A stretch of DNA of 64,000 bases from Istiophorus platypterus (taxonomy: Eukaryota > Chordata > Actinopteri > Istiophoriformes > Istiophoridae). Location: contig CM029124.1 of NCBI GenBank assembly GCA_016859345.1, positions 20,945,980-21,009,979 on the forward strand. The letters are read 5' to 3'. Below, in pieces: positions 40,801 through 54,900 of this stretch. Each line of letters begins with the position of its first letter. The first letter of the stretch is position 1. A model generated the notes under the pieces. The model did no database searches and was not told the origin of the DNA. It worked only from the letters and a program-made list of their open reading frames with translations. Both the position numbers and the translations under genes were made by a program.

Positions 40801-42667
40801 AAGTGTGGTCCGCATGTAAGCTATACCACAAATAAATCACTTAAGTTATGAAAGCAATCTCACTTAATTATGGGAATTCATAGAACATTGAGGAATACAC
40901 TCTGACCTTTTCGGGAATACAGATGCAAACACACACATTCACATACATACACACCAAAGGCAAATAACATGGAAAAATTTGCTACACAGGGTGAGAAACT
41001 TATATTGATTAAGGAGATGGATGTCTTCTTACATATTTTAGGACAGAAAAGGTTAAGTCCTCATGGTTTGTGATCTTGAGAGGATTTTATATCAATGGTT
41101 CTGTAATCTTGAAATGCTTTTTTGCAGATGGAGGCCTGGTCTGACCATAAAACCAATTCTGTGGAGGAGGAGAATTCAGAGAAACAAAAAGACAGAGAAG
41201 CAAGCAGAAATGAGCGAATGGTGACATCTGCCAAAAGCGCTGAGCTGCAGGTACATACTGTACCTCCTGACAAGTGATCCTATCACTCCTGACTCTTATC
41301 TAATCTGAGGTCTTTATACTGATGTTTACCCCACATCTCAAATCCCCCAGAAATAAAATGGTGGGAAAAAAAATAAGAATTTATTCATGTGGCAAAATTT
41401 TAGAATGTTATGTAAGATTCAGTTGGTAAAGTTGTAATATCAAGTTTTGACTAAGGTGTCTGCGTTGATATGAACTGTAACTATACAAAATATATTGCCC
41501 TATGAATTATATAAAATTTAAAATTTTAACTACTTTGTCTTAATTCCAAAAGTAAAAGCAAAAGTATTTAATTAGACATAGATCTAATGAACACTTGGCC
41601 AAAATGCATACTGATGCAGGGGAGAAAGATTTGGCATTGGCCCCTGTGATCATGTGAACTTACGTGCATCACTTTTAATATGTAATGTAAGTAATACTTA
41701 TCTGCTTGCCTGTTTGTGTGTGTGTGTTTGTGATAACTCTTGATTTTTAGCAGGGCAGGCATAAAGCCCAGAGGCTTTTGGAACAGGCAAGTCAAGCACT
41801 CGCTGAAGCCATCAGCCTGTGTCTCCAACATAACTTGCCTTTCTCCATCCTTGCTGATGCCTGTGTCAACATGTTGGATTGTCATGGCCAGTCTGAACCT
41901 GCAGTGGCAGGCCAATATCTTGCCCTGTTTCAGGTAATACACATCAGATCATATGAGCATATTTTACTAAATACCTGTGCATGCAGACATTGTCTTGAGA
42001 CTACAGTGCAGGTATAATGCATAAGAATAACGTGCAAATCTTCAGGTTTCATGTTCAGTCCCATCACTGTTATGCCCATGTACAGTTTAGAACGTTTCAT
42101 ATATAGTGCACTGTATGAAATAGTGGTCTATATGCTGCTAGTGACCTACTGCATGCACAGCACATTGCCAGTGGCTCTATGCACTTCATAGTCCCATGCA
42201 TCCGTATCTACACATCATCTTGGCTTACTTAATAGTATTCTTTAAGATATCATCACTGAATATGATTTCTGCTAATACCTTCTTGCTAACTCCTTCATCC
42301 ATCTTCTGTTTTTTTCCCAGAGCTGCTGCACCATTGCTATGATAACTGATGTCCTAAGTTCCGCCTGTGCTGACACCAGTGTGTCCCAGCTCTCAGCTCT
42401 GCTCAGCCTCCACAGAAAACTGCTCCTCTCTCACATCGAGAGGCCCAGCATCATGCTGAAGGGAGTGGAGGAATCCCTTAACAGCCTCTCCAAGGTACCG
42501 AGTCACCGAACGCCCTCCCATTTATGATTTATGGATGCTGTCATACCCACCTTGGTAAATTCCCTTGATGGAGGACACAGTATTGGTGCTGTTATGGCCT
42601 TTGCTCTGAATGTACTAAAGAATTCCAAAATTACAAAGAGTGGTGCTTTAAAAGTTTTTTATGTATA

Positions 42668-42750
<83 letters not shown>

Positions 42751-45700
42751 GAAGAATTCCAATATAATAAAAGGTAAAAGTAATAAAAATTAAAAATGGT
42801 ATTAAAATATTAATAGATATAATTTTGATGCTCCCTAAAGATAGGTGATCTCTTTAGACTTTTAATGTTATCACAAAAAAGTTGATTAATCGTTTCAGTC
42901 AGTGTTTTTGACCAAGGTGGTATATCTGGTAATCTGAAGAATTATTTGATAGTGATTATCAGTCAGCTTCATTTAAACTCAATTCAATTAAATTTTATCT
43001 GATAATATGAATATAAGTAAAACGTCATAATTTTGTCTCCAACATTTCTAAAAATTATGAGTGGTAGTTTTGTAAATCTGAAACGAGGTTTTGAACCTAT
43101 TCTTATAAACTTTAATAATCAACATTATAATTAGACTCGTTCTTATTTTAATGTATTAAAATTGTTCATCCTTTTTCAAAATCGCCCTCAATCTAAATAG
43201 ATAACCAAATATTCTTCTGTTCCTTTTCATGTACATGGCACCTTTCTTGTGCAACAGGCTTTTTTGTATTCTGAGACATGGAGGACAATACCCTTTTTGC
43301 TCTCTAAATTGTTGTGCACTTGAAATATCTCTCTCTGGTTTAAAGGCCTTCAGGCAGCTGACCATCAATCCCAACCACCTAAACATCCTTGCAGAGCTCC
43401 CACCCAACCTAAAAATCCTGCTGCTTCAGCACTCTGAAAATGGGTAATTTCTATTTTCTCCCTACCTGTTTGTTATCACAATTCCCCTTTATTTGTCATG
43501 CTATGAATTCAGTCCCTACATTCCTCTGTCTGCATAATGGTACATGAGTAAATGACAACAGGTCACACAAGTCCCATGAGGTTTAGGCAACAGTCATGCC
43601 TCTAACAGAGGGACCCTGCTGTATGGTAGACCTGCCACTAGAGGGCTGATGATAAATTAATTTTAAATGAACTTGTGAAGTACTACTTGTGAAGTAGTGT
43701 TGTTGTGTTTCATTTGTAGGTCAGAGCTTTATGGGGCCTTCTATGAGGTGATCAAAGCTCCACAAAACCAAAAAGGGAAGTCTATACAGGTTACAGGTAT
43801 GGTGCTTGTTCACAAGACTTTGGATGAGAGATTTGAACAATTTCAAATGTAATATTTACCGAATTAATGTATTTTTATTCTGCATCCAATTTGTTTCATA
43901 TCTCTGAGGAATGTGGTCTTCATCATACATACAGCACTGCATGTAGCATTGTTGTCAATATGTAAATGGAGCCAAAGGGATTAAGTATTCTGATGTAACA
44001 TTTGTCTGCAAGGCAGATGAAAAATTCAGATTTAATGAAGACAATGAGAGAGAAAAAAGCACCTGCATTTCCCTTTGACCTCTCTGCAACTGGCCTGGCA
44101 TGTAACACCAGCTGTCAGAAGTCATTACAGGGTATTAGCATGCTGTATTACCTGCTCACATGACCTTTCCTGGGAACAGGCTCACATAAGAAGCTGTAGA
44201 AATAGTAGAAAAACGCAGCTGGCTCATATCTGGAATTATTGTCTGACAATGAGGACAAATTCATAAAACAGAAAAAACAATACAGAAAAACAGAATGAGG
44301 CAGCTGAAGACAGAGGGAGATCTTACAAAAGAAGCATGAGGAGGAGGGATGGAGGCACTCACAGGGACCAATTACAAGGCCTGTATGTGTCTGTGAGTAT
44401 GCATGTCTGATTGTGTGTCAGTTCTTTTTTTGCAGGTAGCCTGACGTGCTCTAGAGTGGCCAAGGTTTCAGTCTGCCCACAGGCTCTGCTGGCACTGAGG
44501 GAGCAGACTCAGGCCTTTGGCCAGGAGAACAGACATGCCCTCCTCAAGGAAGCCTGTTGGCATGGTGCTGAGGGCAGGCTGGGGGCCTCTAAGGACCATC
44601 AGGTTTTTACTTGAGAATGTCTTGTTGAGACATCTGCTCTTCTTTCACTCTATTAAGATTATTCACTGTAGGTCTGATACATAAGCACACTCCACTGCAA
44701 TTATTATCATCTCGTTTCTTCTTTCTTACTCGGGAGACATGGAACAGCTGACTTTTACATCCAAGCATTGTGTAGCTGAGAGAAATGTGTGCATGAGTGT
44801 AACGAGTGGCCTGAAACAATAAATACTATATCACAGCTACTGAAACTCCCTTTTTTTCTTTTGTTTCCCTATACAGAAAACTGCTGCAGACGAAAAGTTA
44901 GCGCCTCTCTTCCAAAAACTTGTACAAGATATGGAAGACTATTTGAATCCACTTCTCACACAGTTTGACTTCTCTTGCTTAAGGTGAAGTACTATATGTT
45001 ATTAGACTCCTTTTTTTTGTCTACTGCAAAGGCTTGAGAAATTTCATTTTCTTTGCCTAAGGAAGGAAAATTTGCTACTTTCAAGGGAAGCTTTCTATTG
45101 TTTAGAAGTTGGCAATTACTTGTAAAAGGAGCTTTCTCATGAAAGTCGAGTCTATCACTGGTAGACTAAAATAAGGCAGAGCCATTATTAATGTCACCAG
45201 TAACAGTTGTTTTTTCACGCTGTGGCAGGTACAAATGTCCACTGTGAGAAAAGTCAAGTGTGCGTTCAATTGAGACTTGTTTGTTAATCTTGGTTAGTCA
45301 GGTGTGTCCCTCACTCTGCACTCACAACCACATGCAGCAAGCTTACACAGCAAGTGCTTGTCAGACATAAGGTATTGTAGTCCTACTCATGCTTCCCTGT
45401 CATATCTGCCTCAGGCTCCAGGCTGAATCAGTACCGTTTCTTGAGATGACCAAAACCAAGGATAAAGAAGAAAAAGGGAGCTCAAGTAAGGGGAGATCAT
45501 GTTGCGATTAGGCTTGCATGTGTCTGTAACAGCCTGCAGGATTTATGGTTATCTTTACAGTATATCATGGGACCTCTCTTCTAACATCTCCTGTGATTCC
45601 TACCTGACAGCCCATCAGCAGATTTCAATACAAGCAGGCCACAGCGCATTCCCCTAAAGCCAATGTTGTTGCTTTGCACATGATGCAATGTGATATGCAC

Positions 45701-48700
45701 TGACTTACAAACACAACATGATAACTCAGTACTTTTACAAGGTATAGTGGGGATTATGGTGCCGTTAAACACTTTTCAAAAGAATTAACAGTCCAAATTT
45801 TTGGAACAATCAAACTAAAAGCTGCAGACTCCATAACAGGAGCAAATTCCTCAAAGGTTTTTGTACAGCAACATTTAAAGATTTCTAAGGTTAAAAAAAA
45901 TGTTACACTGTCTTGAAATATTCAGTATATATGAAAATAACTGTACTTCTGTGCATGTGTATTTATACAGGTCAATTACCAACAGAACCAAGGGAGTATG
46001 TGGTATTGCTCGCAGATAGAAAGTTGCTGGAGTTGCCGCTGGAATCCTTGTCCATTCTGCAGGAGAAAGGTCTGAGCTCTGTGTCACGAGACTTTTCGCT
46101 TCAGTTTCTCCACAGTCGACTGAACAGAGACGAACCAGAAAACGGTACCAAAGACGCACATAAAAACAAAATTTTTAAAATTGTTTGCAAGGATTACCCA
46201 GGGATTTCCTAACCATCCCAATGAATATGCAACTTTAGGATCAACATAGAGAAGCTAGTCTAGTGGATTCCAGGTCTGCTGATCTTGGTCTTTGAATAAT
46301 TATATTATTTCATTGCTCTACAAGTATATTTTATACAGTCCATTATACAGTTTAAGTACATACAGACCGGCATGTCTATTCTTCAGAAAAATTAGCTAAT
46401 TTCAGAAAATCTAAGACACTTAACATTTTTATGTTAGAGCCAAGCATATTTGTACTACTTTCAGTACAAAAGATATGACTTAGAAGTTTCAAATGGGGCA
46501 TTTATTAGTCCCGACTGTGTATGGGAAAATTATTATAAAATGTTTCAAATGTCTGTTAAACATACATTAAGACTGACAGTTTGTAGTGACCACATAGAGG
46601 TACACACAAACACACATATAAATTCTGTGTAATCTAGTCATTAATGTAAACAAAACACATTAGTAATACAGTACTTTATATAGTAAAGATTTTATTAGAA
46701 ACCTGCAAGAAAATGAGGGTGCAAATGACTGGACTGGCTGGCAGCCATATTACATTAGGTTTACTCAGCCTGTTATTTTTGCCCTAAGTAAGCAGGCTTC
46801 AGGTTTAAATTTCTACAATACTAAAACTTCCAATTGCCCAAAGAATGTTTAAACAAGACCTGTGCTTATTCATTTCTTTTTAATTCTAATAAACTCTTTG
46901 TCAGATTTATATCTAGCATAGTCATTCTTATTTTGTTAGTAGCACTGTAATACTGTCAAAGCCAAGTAAAGGAGCAATAAATACAATTCTTTCTAGTTTC
47001 TTCAAAAGGAGGCCTTAATGTCACATAGACACAGATATTTCCAGGTAAAGTAAAGAAAAGTAAAGAAACAGCAGGATATGACTTATAATGAATGAAGACC
47101 TATGAATGAGCCAGAACTGAGTCACCGAACTGTAAGATGGGGGAAAAAAGGACATCTATCAGCTAATAAATACAGTGGAGTTCTTTGTATGACTGGATGT
47201 TTCCCTCCAATCCATATCATATTTAAGTATGTTCTACTTAGCATGAGGATTACACTGCAAGCAGCCATCCATAGAAATAGAAATTTGTTCAGGAGAAAAA
47301 GGTCATTTCACATCCTGGTGGCATGCAGAAGTTCATGCGGACATCCGTGAACACCACAGCCTGCTTTTTTTAAAGTGGATGTCCATTAACCATGGCCATT
47401 TTGCTGTCACTGTTAACAATTTATAATCAGGGCTGTAGGTTTGATTTTCCAGGGGTTATAATTGTAGGTGGTGGCCAAGAGTCACTGTTGACTGAGCAGA
47501 TCAAGCTTTACTTTTAAATGACTGCATTGGTTGAAGTCATCAGCCTAAGACACAGACGGTTTAGACAACAGTGAGGCATCATACCTAGCCCAGTGCTGAG
47601 AGGTAGATTACCCCGTTGGCACAGCTCAAATTCTGGTCTCATTTTTTGGAAATGTGAAGGAAACAGTTAAACTGTTGAATACAGACTTTAATCTTAAACA
47701 CTTGTAAATAAAAAGTCCATGGAAGCTGGACCCAACAGTATCTGATGTTTTCCTCCTTTATCCCTAATGAAAAAAGGAAACATTACTTTCTAACTGAGTT
47801 CATAATACCTTTACAAATTTAATTTATTGAATGTAAAACCAAAACCCACTGCAATGAGTGTGTTGCAGCCTGTGTTCCCCCAGTACGAGCTGCTGCAAAG
47901 TATTTAGGGCTGACCTGCAGCAAAAAGGAAGAATCTAAAGCAAAATGGACACAACACTCAGTCAAGTCCTGTATATATGATGTCTAATCCAGCACCGCCA
48001 AACTGGGAGTGCAGCATCAACTGGTGTTTAGTTGAAGTTATGACACTCTTATCATCGAGGAAGTGTTTAGAAGAATACATTTGCAACACAGTCACACTCT
48101 TTTAAGATTCATTGTCTTTCCATAGAGCTTTAGCCTTTTGCTGTAGTTGTCCAAGAGCAAATGAGCAAAGGTATTTTGAGAGAGGAGTGATCTCAGTATC
48201 CGTATACCAACGTAATACATTTTATAACCTTTTTTTTTAGCAAGTTTTTTTCCTGTATAGATTAGCAACTGCCGTTTAAAGCTGTTTCTCACAAGTCAGT
48301 ATCACTATTCAGCAGCTTATTGCATTTTGTACCTATTTTTCTATTTGCTTTGTTACTGTTTTAAGCAAGAATTGTTAGTAAACAATTCTCTGATTGTCCT
48401 AGTTTACTGCTGTAAACTAGGACAAACAGTATTCTGTTGGAGCAGTAAACAAACAACAAAGACCTTTTCAATGTGCAAGGAATAAAAATTTGGTTTAAAA
48501 CACTTTAAAATGATCAGGTTAGGAAATATTTTTGGGTAATAAGCATAAAAACAGAGAAGGAGGAGCCTCTTGTTTAATTAATATTGCCCATCACAATGTG
48601 TCCTTCTCAAGTTTCTCATGGTTTCTTTTTAGAGGTCCAAATGAGCATAAAATTCAAGAAAGAAATCCAGTTGTTTAATGGTAGTGATGCCTCAATTCTT

Positions 48701-48858
48701 GGGGGAATAATGCACATTAATATTTTTGTAAAAAGAGAAAATGGGGTGGAAAGAGCACTGAAGCTGATGCTGCAGACATTTTTACCTTTTTAAAGGTTGA
48801 ATCATTTGCATAACTGAGTGTCTGTTCAAAGGTTAGACTAGTGTGTGTATGTGTGTTG

Positions 48859-48929
<71 letters not shown>

Positions 48930-51900
48930 TGTTTTTGTGTTTGTGTGTTTGAGTGTGTGTTTGTGTGTGTGTAACTTGCTTATGCCAAGCTAGGAAACTG
49001 TAAGAACATTACAACTTTTAATACATGGATCAAATACTTCATTTACGAAGCGACCAGAACAAAGTGATGTTTTTCTGGAACATCAATACCATAATTTTGA
49101 CTTCTATAGTTTAGCATTACATCCAGAAGATACAGTGCCTGAAACCGCTTTTGAAAGGGGCTATTTGTTATTCTGCACTGGTTTGCACAGGACAAATTAG
49201 CAAAAACTACTATATAAAAAATTACCCTCAGGTTGGAAATGTTTGCCTTTGTATGAATGTCTGCTCTTACTGCCTCAAACTTCACTGTCTTAGAGCGTGC
49301 AAGTTAAATCTGTAACATAAACTGTGATTCAGACTACACAGACTGCCTGGCAGCTTGTCCAGCTGTAGTGGCAAAATAACTGTACGCTCAGATGCAATTT
49401 GATCAGTGATGTTATATTAAGTCAGTTTTCCTTATTTTTTAGTGAAAGAAAGTTTTCCCTTGAAAATTTCGCCTGAGCTTAGCATTTGAGGTTGGCGCCA
49501 GTGGCAAAGGTTACTGGATCATTTCAACAAATCAAACACTGGTGTTTTTTTATTTCCTGATTTTGAGATGTTTCTGAATGTACAGCATGGTGCAAGAGGT
49601 GGATGGAGGTCACAGGGTGAGGGAAAATCATATTTTTATGAAATAAAGAAATGAAGAGATAATTAAATGGAAGTTTGGGATGTGCTGCCGGTGGTAGAGA
49701 AAAGAAAATGATCAGAATTCATTTTGAGTCATCCCTGGGGAACCTTAAACATTTACTGAATTTCAAACTATTCTAATAGCTCCCCATAAAAGGGCGGGTG
49801 GTCTCAGGCTTTTTGACCCCACTGTATATTACATTATATTTCTTTGGAAAACACTTTTGTCAAAAGAAAGTTACATTAAGTGTCGTCAACCCTATATTAA
49901 GAATTGCGTGCCTCTGAGATTAACAACTAAAATGTGTTTGAAATGCTACAGTACAAGTTCTTTTTTATTTACAATTTCTAAAGAAAATACACACTAACAC
50001 TGTAAGTGCTAGATTAGAGATTGGAGATGTAGGGGGTTGGTGCAGAAGCTTATCACTGACTAGTTATGTTGAGATATCACTTTGGACCAAAGTGTTGAAC
50101 TGATGGATCAACAGATGAACTCCTCTCATACTTCTACTTCATACTTCTGGCATAGATCAAAATTCAAAAGGATGACAATGAAGATCACTGCTTCAGTGTT
50201 ACTGCAATTACGTGATGACTAAGCCCATTTATTTATTAGTTTTTTCTTTGTTTGAAAAGAAAGATCGGGGTTGGATCAAATTAGTATGGTAATTAAATTG
50301 ATAATCAAAGCTTAATCAGTAGGCAGTGCTTTAATTTGCACAAGAAAGGAGATGTGGCCATGAGGAAGCTTATAGAACAGTTCTTCAGTCACCAATAAAT
50401 GTCAATGACTTGCAGATACTGAGAAAGTCTTTTTTTGCCCAGTCCAAATGCTATGTAATCTACCCCAATGACAAGTGTATGTATTAATTCTGCTTCCTGT
50501 CTGTGGCAGTTGAAAATGACAGCAAAAAGCAGACCAAAGGTGGCAAGGGAACTAAAGGGAAGGGAGATCAAAGCCAAGCCATCAAAGAGGTGAGTTCAGT
50601 AAATTAATCTGGGCCTCCCAGATAAAGACAGCAATATTACTTTTACCTGCTGTCACCACTGGCAATTATTTAAGTTCCTCTCTCCTCTCTTTTAAGTGGA
50701 GTTTTTCAATCAATTACATAATGTGTTTTCCTAAAGATCCTATTTCCACCTTTGGAGCAATTATCCTATCTTGCATCATTTTTATATTTTCCACCAACCC
50801 TTTCCTCCTTGCTTCCATTTCTTTTGCTCTGCCTCGTCAGACTTGAAGTCCACTCTCATATTCTCTCTGGTAACTGGTATTTATAGACAAACATGTCCTG
50901 AAAACAATGTTTGCATGTGTGTATATGCTTTTTTGTTTATTTACTTCTACTGTGAACAATATGTTTTTAACGGTGCTTGTTTGTAAACTATGCTGTAATA
51001 ACTTTCATTTATATATTTAGATACCCGCCGTTTGTGCCTTACCTTCAAACACCTTCCCCGTTGACACAGAAAACTTCAAATGTATCTTTTTTGAGGAAGT
51101 TCTTTTAATACAACTTTTGTTAGATCCTTTTTCAATCTGGTCATACGGCAAAACAGAATTATTCCTAACATGCCTCAAAAAGATATCATCGACCCTTACA
51201 ATGAAGGCAACTTTGGTAAGTAAATGTAATCCAATGCAATCAATTTTTTTGGCTGAGAATAAGGTTTCATACCTTACAATACCTGCTTCCCTTCATAATC
51301 TGATCTGTAATGGCAGGGGAATAGGGTGCCTTGTGGCATATATACTTTAAAGTTTTTTTGCTTTTTATCACTTATATGACAGTTTAGCTCAAGTTTTTTT
51401 TTATTTCAGTGTCTGTATTGAGGCTGTGGACTGGACTAATGTGTTACCAGAGGAAGTACTTTAGAGACTCAAGAAGCCCAGTTCTGTAGCGATTCATGTT
51501 CTCTGTATATTGTAATGCAGGCACTAGCTGGTTTTGCATGTGACCTTGTCAGAAGCCAGCCTTTTAAAGAATTCCTCATGTACTTATACACTGTAATGTT
51601 TTAAAAAGATTTACTTTTGTGGCCTTGCCTTAAATAGATTGCAGCTCCTATTTAATTTTATACCTTCCATATGTGTAAGGTTTCATAGTATATTCCATGT
51701 TGTTGTCATCTGTTTTTGACACAGAAGGGACCAGTTTGAGCACAAGGATGAAGGAGATTTTGGAAATCCACAGCAAGCATTTCTCCCATCTGTGGGAGGG
51801 CTTCATGGGCAGCAAACAAAGGCCCAGGTTAGAACCTTTAAGTAGAGCAAATCAATGCAATGCAGCATCTCTCATCTTGGTTTTTGAGCACCTGTTGTAT

Positions 51901-54900
51901 TTATGAAATTTCAATATACCTAATCTCTTGTGCTCTGCTATCACTCTTTTGTATCCGTCAAGTCTGTCTGAGATGGAGCAGCTGCTGTGCAAATGCAGTG
52001 CCTTCATCTACCTGGGGACGGAGCACTTTATGGCAAACATTCCTCCTGCCAAACTAGCAGCCCTCAGTCTATCTGGTACTTGACACCCATACACTACTTT
52101 TTCCCTCCATGGTTTTTAATAGGACCTGAGAGTATTTCTACCTGAATGAATGTATGTTGTTTTTAATGTGAAATGTCAGCCTTAAAAATTCACAGCATGC
52201 TGAGCATATCTATGTGGATACTGCAGCACAGCATTCAAATGAATAGACACAGACAAAAACATGTCTCACAGGTCAGTTATTTGCTATCGTTTTTTCAGTC
52301 ATAACACAAGCAACAGGGACAGCCAAACCTAAACCTAACACCCCTGGACATTTCACATAACAGCCTCATAATGTGTCCATCACTAACCTGCATGTACAGT
52401 TCATGACAGCAATGTGCTGTCTGTGTTCAGTTGTCAGCAAAGAAAATGTCAACTGATTGTCAGTAAGAAATTTAGTGTATTTATTTTCTAAATTGTAAAA
52501 TCTGTGTTGCTCAGTTAACCATTACCACTATCACTGCAGGTAGGCCCTCTCAAAAAATACAATCAACACACGTTACTACCTCATATAAAATTCAAATGAT
52601 GAGAATGACAGAGAACTAGTCTGAAGCATCAAATGTCCAGTGTAATCACACATTTTGTTTTTTTCTAAATCATTTGAAATACTAAATTAGGAAGAAAATT
52701 GGTGGCTAAATACTGTAATTAATAAATCTCTTCAAACACATCAATCCTTCATTTCCTGAGTGGATACATATACCAATAGCCCTTTTCTGCAGTGAAAAAT
52801 CAATGAGGTTTTACCATCGGATCCTTGCTATAACACTGCCACAATTTCACTGAGTGCCTGTAAAAATCCATTAGGAGTGAAAAGATAATTAGGTTTAATA
52901 ATTGTTAATTATAGCAATTGATTATATTGAGCTGGAAAATCAGTTCAAAATTGACTGACTCTGCAATAAGGTTTAATGCATTTTAATGCCAGATATGGTT
53001 TCTTATTAATTCTAACTGTATTGCCCTGAACACTCCTTCAAGTTTCTAGATATTTTAATAAAAATGCAGTGTTATAATTTCTACTGAGTTATCTAAGTCA
53101 AAGTGTATTAAGACAGATATTTGCGGAATCATTTCAACCTGTCTGTGTTGTCACAGATGATTAATTACTCAAGAAATAAATACAACTGAAGAATTACTGA
53201 GTATATTTTCATTGCAATAGCCTCTAATAAAACTGAAAATAATCCTTTGATATTTTTTTTTTCTTGGAGAGGTCTGAAGAGAACTCCTGAACATTGTAAT
53301 TTATTTACAGCCGGAGGACAACAACCTGTCTCCCCCTTCTTATTAGTTAGAGGAGACCTTATTCCTCACGACTCTTTAAATAAACAATAACTTTCCCGTA
53401 ATCATCTTTCAGCTCTTTACAACTTCAAAGATATTTCAAAAAACAATCATTGCTTCTTCTCCATGGCTCCTTTCCTCTCCTTCATAAGCAAACAAAGTTT
53501 CCCTGAGGATAGGTGGGCTTCCCAGTGTGACTGACAGAATGTCACCCCACACATCGCCCCAGGCCAGACACATGTGTCACCTGCTAGCCTGCCGTTATTG
53601 CTGCTATAGTATGACTGACACCCTGGTCTGAATTCCAGCTGTTACTTCACAAAACACCACACCGTTTCTACTTAATTGGCCATCAAGATATGATTAGGTG
53701 ATGGCAGATTTGTGTTTCTCAGAAAAAAAGGTGTCATACAGTACATGCTACACCATCTGCACTTGTATCTTTTCTGGGAAGTGTGTTACTTTATTTAAGA
53801 ATTTTTGTCTTGTTTAAGTAAGAATATTACCTCTTAATGTGACTCTTTCAAAGACAAAGCTCAAAGAATTGCTTTGACAATACCTGAACAAATGAGCCTC
53901 ATATCAGAGTAGACTGCTTTTCTGGCCCCAGGCACCTGCATAGCAAAGGGAAGGGGAGGAGCAGTGTCTCACTTTAGACACAGACATGACTTCCATGGAA
54001 CAGGAAGACAGCTAGAACAGCTGCCAGATATGGTCATTCCTTACTGCCATAGAGGAGATGTTAGATAGTGGATGCCCTTGCTGACACACACCTGGTGTCA
54101 GATACAAGCACCAGTTTTTCACCGTCAGAGGTCTAGTCCAAGAGCTTGGGGTCTGTGCTGTCTTCTATTCTATATTTGTCACTTCTCTTTGTGTAAAGTG
54201 CACTGAGTGCTTTGTCTGATCTCAAGAGGGCCCATGGCAAATATGACATGTTTTAGTTAATGAATAGAGTTTCATATGAAATACTTCCTTCAGAGATAGT
54301 GTAGAACCTCTCTTCTCTGCCTGAGAGTGAGAGAGGAAACAGTGCAAACAAATTGTATTATTTTCCAGTTATTTTGCTAACACCTGTTATTACTGTTGGT
54401 AACCACAAGTGCGGTTCAATTCTGAAGCAAACATGCTTAAAAAGCTGCTTTTCAGAAATACAACAGAAGAGCAACTGGTGTATGTGTTTACAGCACAACC
54501 AAACAAACTTATGTTGTTTTGTGCGATTTGATTTCATGGTGCATACTGCACAATTAGTGCTCCACACCACAGCAGGACACATAAAGTTGGTTACCTTGCT
54601 GAAATGTTGAAGGTGTGCAGCCAGTTGCCTGTAGCTCTTAATCTAACAGCTCGTTGCGGCTCCTCCTGATTATTACTCCTCTACTTTACTCTCTAGGCAC
54701 AACTTCACAATAAAAGCCACCCTGTTTTTCCAACTGAATGCTGTTAATTATAACATTAATGTAGGAACTGTACGATTTGTATTAGTAGTAACATGATGCA
54801 GCTCTGATACAGTGTTAGTGGAGTGAATAGTAAACAATTAACTCAGTGAGATAAAACTACCAACCGTACCACTGTATTTACTTGGAATGTGTTCAGATGG

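Larger units (their letters stand above)
41934..43345 (+). other. introns 43-44 with TA microsatellite
   Basis: Introns of 387 and 851 nt. Intron 44 carries the TA tract at 42671-42750. Confidence 0.7.
43797..45970 (+). other. introns 46-49
   Basis: Introns of 639, 274, 431 and 485 nt. No repeat or other gene recognised. Confidence 0.6.
46145..50509 (+). other. intron 50 (4.4 kb), largest intron
   Basis: It contains two neighbouring hairpins at 48369-48425 and a GT microsatellite at 48841-48972. No second gene or recognisable transposon was found. Confidence 0.7.
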
